DNA from: Alkalihalobacillus alcalophilus ATCC 27647 = CGMCC 1.3604
GTDB taxonomy: Bacteria > Bacillota > Bacilli > Bacillales > Bacillaceae_D
Assembly: GCF_000292245.2 (NCBI RefSeq)
Contig: NZ_ALPT02000011.1
Location: forward strand, 1-64,000
Reading direction: 5' to 3'
Length of the DNA stretch: 64,000 nt
The notes under the pieces were generated by a model. The model was not told the origin of the DNA. It saw only the letters and a program-made list of their open reading frames with translations, and did not search any database. Positions 61,105 to 64,000 of this stretch are shown here, piece after piece. A program made the translations under genes and the position numbers. Position 1 is the stretch's first letter; every line of letters starts with the position of its first letter.

Positions 61105-61674
61105 ATGAAAACAATTCAGAATTCTGTTGTTCAATTAATTCCAATTGGTATAGAACATGTTGAAGACATTTTCCAAGCTGCACATGACCCTAAAATTTGG
61201 AAACATATGTCTGTTGATTTAATGGAAAAAGAGAATGTTACCCAATATGTAAACGATGCCTTACAAAGAAAAGGAAAAGACTTTGCCTTTGTGATTGTGA
61301 ACCATTCAAGTAAAGAAATCATTGGTGTAACCTGGTTCCTCGATTACTCTGCTGCCAATAAAAGTGTCGAGATTGGCTCTACATGGTTAAATCCAACCTA
61401 TTGGCGCTCAACTATTAATACGAATTGCAAATACTTATTATTGAAATACTGTTTTGAAGAACTAAAATTAAATCGGGTACAAATCAAAACAGGCCATGAG
61501 AATATCCGCTCCCAAAAAGCAATTGAACGAATCGGAGCAACAAAAGAGGGCATTCTTAGAAATCACATGATCCGAAAAGAAGGAAAAATCCGCCATACTG
61601 TAATGTACAGCATCATTATAGAAGAATGGGGAGAGATTAAACGACATTTTGAAGAGAATTTATTGAAGGATTAA
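61105..61674 (+). CDS. GNAT acetyltransferase, RimL type
   Basis: The protein (189 residues) has GSTWLNPTYWRSTINTNCKY and QIKTGHENIRSQKAIERIGA, then ATKEGILRNHMIRKEGKIRH. It acetylates an unknown substrate. A terminator (ATAGAACCCA ... TGGGTTCTAT) follows at 61699-61735. Confidence 0.88.
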   Translation: MKTIQNSVVQLIPIGIEHVEDIFQAAHDPKIWKHMSVDLMEKENVTQYVNDALQRKGKDFAFVIVNHSSKEIIGVTWFLDYSAANKSVEIGSTWLNPTYWRSTINTNCKYLLLKYCFEELKLNRVQIKTGHENIRSQKAIERIGATKEGILRNHMIRKEGKIRHTVMYSIIIEEWGEIKRHFEENLLKD

Positions 61675-61735
61675 TTGAATTTATTATTTATGATAGAACC
61701 CAACTTGTAAAGTTATTTATGCTGGGTTCTATCAA

Positions 61736-61993
61736 TTACACTTTATGTAGAAACGGAAAAGAAGAATTATGTACATATTTGGCACCGTTTTTTATCTTCA
61801 CTCCAACTTCTTCAAAAATTTCTCTTGCCAAGGTCCTCTCTAAAATTTCTTTTGTGTTTCCTTCCACATCAACCTTTCCTCCAATTAATGCAAGCAATCC
61901 ACCCGCATGCTCTTCTTGTTTACTTCTTTCAATAATAAGCCACTTACCGTCTTTTCTAATCGCTCCTTCAACATTAACAATGAACATTTGCAA
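61736..61993 (-). pseudogene. Nudix hydrolase truncated after the Nudix box
   Basis: The protein (85 residues) starts normally (MQMFIVNVEGAIRKDGKWLI, ERSKQEEHAGG) and contains GGKVDVEGNTKEILERTLAR plus EIFEEVGV, but ends NSSFPFLHKV where relatives continue for 60 more residues. The cut lies at the neighbouring terminator. It is probably inactive. Confidence 0.7.
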
Positions 61994-62047
61994 ATTCCTC
62001 CTCTAGTAAAAATAAAAGTCGCTCAATAGCCCATGTAACTTTGAACC

Positions 62048-62608
62048 CTAGCGACTCACCCAATTCGGAATATGCTTGCCAAAATACAAACCGATTTTCT
62101 CTACTTCCTTCATTACAATATTGATCCCTTCTTCTGATAAAAACCAGTTTTCCTTTGTTATCCCTGTCCTATCGATGATCGGAGAAATCATAAATTCCGT
62201 TTGTTTTGGAAAAACGGTTTGATATGTTAATAAAACACGCCGCGAGTGGGTTGCTTTGCACACTAGTATAACTTTTTTGGGCTCTATTCCACTCATACGT
62301 AATACTTCTAGTGAGAAACGAGCATTTTCAAAAGTATGAAGAGCTTTATCTTCTTTCAAAATCACTTCTTCAGGGATCCCGTTCTCAAGAGCAATTCCTT
62401 TTAAAAACGCCCATTCCGTCGTTTCTACTTGCCGGTTGCCCTCTCCTCCTGATGGTAGGATATATGGCGAAAGACCTCTTTTATATAATTCAACCGCTCT
62501 TTCCATTAAGGAGGCTTGACTTGCCCCTGGAATTAAAATGATATCTGCTTGTGCTATTTTCGTTTCAACAAAAATTAAATCCGTTAAACAATCAAAAGGA
62601 TTTCCCAA
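62048..62608 (-). CDS. YdcF/SanA family (DUF218) protein
   Basis: The protein (186 residues) has DUF218 landmarks: IILIPGASQASLMERAVELY (start), KRGLSPYILPSGG, ALHTFENARFSLEVL and VILVCKATHSRRVLLTYQTV. DUF218 proteins bind a nucleotide-like ligand and are linked to envelope growth. No membrane helix here. GGAGAATAG lies before the ATG. Confidence 0.85.
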   Translation of the reverse strand: MGNPFDCLTDLIFVETKIAQADIILIPGASQASLMERAVELYKRGLSPYILPSGGEGNRQVETTEWAFLKGIALENGIPEEVILKEDKALHTFENARFSLEVLRMSGIEPKKVILVCKATHSRRVLLTYQTVFPKQTEFMISPIIDRTGITKENWFLSEEGINIVMKEVEKIGLYFGKHIPNWVSR

Positions 62609-62906
62609 TATCTATTCTCCTTTTAAATCTATTAACCAAATCAAATTGCTCAATTGGTCATAAACAATAACGAAATAGTACATTTTTGCCCAAGCCAGTT
62701 CAAGTAAATCAATAAATTTCCTTCTTTCTACATCCTATTTAAAATTAGTCTTACAAGCTTTGTGTTATAGAGTATTGCACTAAATTGTGTAGAAATCATG
62801 AAGAGGGTTTATGAAATTATTTTTAAGAAAGCTAATTGCTTAATTTCTTATGACAACAAAATGAATGGCTCCTAACCTTAGTAAGGAACCACTTATTTAG
62901 TTACCT

Positions 62907-63548
62907 TTACTTTCTCCTAGCTTCTTTTACGGTAAACCAAAATCCTATTAAAGAGCTTAGCCAGACTAATGTAATAGTAATGATGAAGGGTGCTTGTAGC
63001 CAATTAGGTGAATCTGGGTTGTGTACAAAAATAAAATAAGCTGTATGCAAAATTACCATATGGTAAAAGACATGTACAGTTTGTTGAACATGTTTCCAAG
63101 CTTTTAATCCCAATACCTTTTTACTTATCGTGTTTGAAGTTAATAGTAAGATAAGAACATATACCAACGCTACAATCCCCAATAAATTACCTAAAGCAAA
63201 CCCAGGATGCAATACCCAATCCCCTGCAAATGGACTAAAAACGAAAAAGAACCGGAATACTTCCCATTGAACCCAGCCATCAAGGATAATCAATACGTGA
63301 ACAATTGCAGTAATACCTGTCCATATCCCAAGTTCTCTCCTCCAAACTAGCCATTTTCTAATTGTTTTGAATACTTTAGAAAGGGATCCTAGAAGCAAAA
63401 TTACACTTAATAATAGTAATGATACATCTGCAAATGCTCTGTTCCAAGCATGCATTGGATCCCAGAGTTCTCTACTTTGAAAAAATAGATAAGCTAATAT
63501 AAGAGAAAATCCCCCTATAACTATTTGTCTATAAGTACTATTTTTCAT
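62907..63548 (-). CDS. Ferric-reductase-like transmembrane protein
   Basis: The protein (213 residues) has six membrane segments with conserved His near TAIVHVLIILDG and HVFYHMVILHTAY, likely heme-binding as in ferric-reductase or MsrQ-like proteins. It passes electrons across the membrane in that family. Start is the ATG of MKNSTYR, after GAGGAGG; the longer frame (22 codons) enters the transposase relic. Downstream (62609-62906) no gene is seen; a weak hairpin lies near 62860-62890. Confidence 0.75.
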   Translation of the reverse strand: MKNSTYRQIVIGGFSLILAYLFFQSRELWDPMHAWNRAFADVSLLLLSVILLLGSLSKVFKTIRKWLVWRRELGIWTGITAIVHVLIILDGWVQWEVFRFFFVFSPFAGDWVLHPGFALGNLLGIVALVYVLILLLTSNTISKKVLGLKAWKHVQQTVHVFYHMVILHTAYFIFVHNPDSPNWLQAPFIITITLVWLSSLIGFWFTVKEARRK

Positions 63549-63569
63549 CGCACACCTCCTCAATCTACT

Positions 63570-64000
63570 GTAGGAGTATACCCTGCATGTTTGTAGAATG
63601 TATGAAGATGGCATAGAAGAAAAAATTGTTGATAAGCATAAAAACGAGGACTGCCATATCCGGCGTCAGCGACAATATACTCAGGTAATTCAAAGACCCG
63701 ATCAGCAATGGTCTCTAAAAAAGGGATCAGCGTGCGAGTATCAGTTGGGTTTGGGAAGAGATCATAAGCGAGCGTAAATTGATTTTCGGTGGCGATTTGA
63801 ACATTGTACCCTGGTTTGAGCTGGCCATTCTTCATATAGTCGTCTTTCATCCGCATAAACGTGGCATCGACATCTGTTTTGGAATAACTGTTTCGCTCGC
63901 CAAAAAGCCGCTGATCTTGATCTTACTTACGCTTGCGTTGCACAATAATCATCAAATTTTTTGCGAGATTGTTTAGGGCCTTTTCGTGCAGAACGTAACG
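63570..64000 (-). mobile_element. IS1182-type transposase remnant, running off the window
   Basis: The minus-strand frame encodes MRMKDDYMKNGQLKPGYNVQ, IATENQFTLAYDLFPNPTDT and FELPEYIVADAGYGS, typical of IS1182-family transposases. After GYGS the sequence diverges (PRFYAYQQFFLLCHLHTFYK), so there is an internal deletion. Upstream, SYSKTDVDATF continues into the window edge with frame changes. An inactive fragment. Confidence 0.8.

Overview
The window comes from a low-GC Gram-positive bacterium of the Bacillaceae. The evidence is purine-rich Shine-Dalgarno sites 6-9 bases before most starts, frequent TTG/GTG starts, A/T-rich codons, intrinsic terminators, T-box control, CcpA- and Fur-type sites, and homologues of Bacillus loci (citA/citR, gntKP, sdpRI, glpX, rsgA). 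No rRNA, tRNA, prophage or CRISPR array was seen. Most of it is accessory chromosome: small regulators, about nine GNAT acetyltransferases, Nudix and VOC proteins, and roughly ten decayed genes.

1-14.9 kb: a 51-bp tandem repeat at the edge, then GNAT, the divergent citA/citR pair, Nudix, histidine phosphatase and MerR genes, a tight run of kinase-like, GNAT, Nudix and a dead VOC gene, an HD hydrolase, an XRE/membrane pair, PspC, a methyltransferase and a lipoprotein. 15-20.3 kb: gluconate kinase and permease behind a promoter with a possible cre site, then a class I lysyl-tRNA synthetase behind a lysine T-box. 20.4-24.6 kb: an orphan sdpRI immunity operon, a membrane HExxH/TPR peptidase with a small membrane partner, and an alpha/beta hydrolase.

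24.8-31.8 kb is the most coherent block: DeoR regulator, erythritol/L-threitol-dehydrogenase-like enzyme, polyol permease, RpiB-type isomerase, DhaK, DhaL and class II fructose bisphosphatase. It reads as a C4-polyol pathway ending in erythrose 4-phosphate, in two transcription units sharing a TGAAARTAAA-type motif.

32-41.4 kb: an aminoglycoside adenylyltransferase relic, an Rrf2 / FAD reductase / methyltransferase operon, a frameshifted GNAT, a beta-lactamase-fold hydrolase with TPR tail, a 54-residue membrane microprotein, VOC, GNAT, phosphoesterase and a CgeB-type glycosyltransferase. 41.4-42.9 kb: an rsgA-type GTPase preceded by a promoter, a 24-codon leader peptide and two mutually exclusive hairpins, a probable transcription attenuator. 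43-53 kb: GNATs, an orphan PIN protein, a MITE with 18-bp terminal inverted repeats, a LysE exporter facing a MocR regulator, an XRE/DUF2975 module, a TetR gene with a perfect operator, a possible 116-nt small RNA, and relics. 53-64 kb: CMD/Lrp pair, a Fur-boxed ferric-iron ABC transporter, HxlR/VOC pair, a frameshifted DinB gene, truncated Nudix, YdcF, a ferric-reductase-like membrane protein and an IS1182-type transposase remnant at the right edge.

The strongest leads for follow-up are the rsgA attenuator, the C4-polyol cluster with its shared operator and missing isomerase, the candidate small RNA near 52.3 kb, and microproteins too short for standard gene calling.
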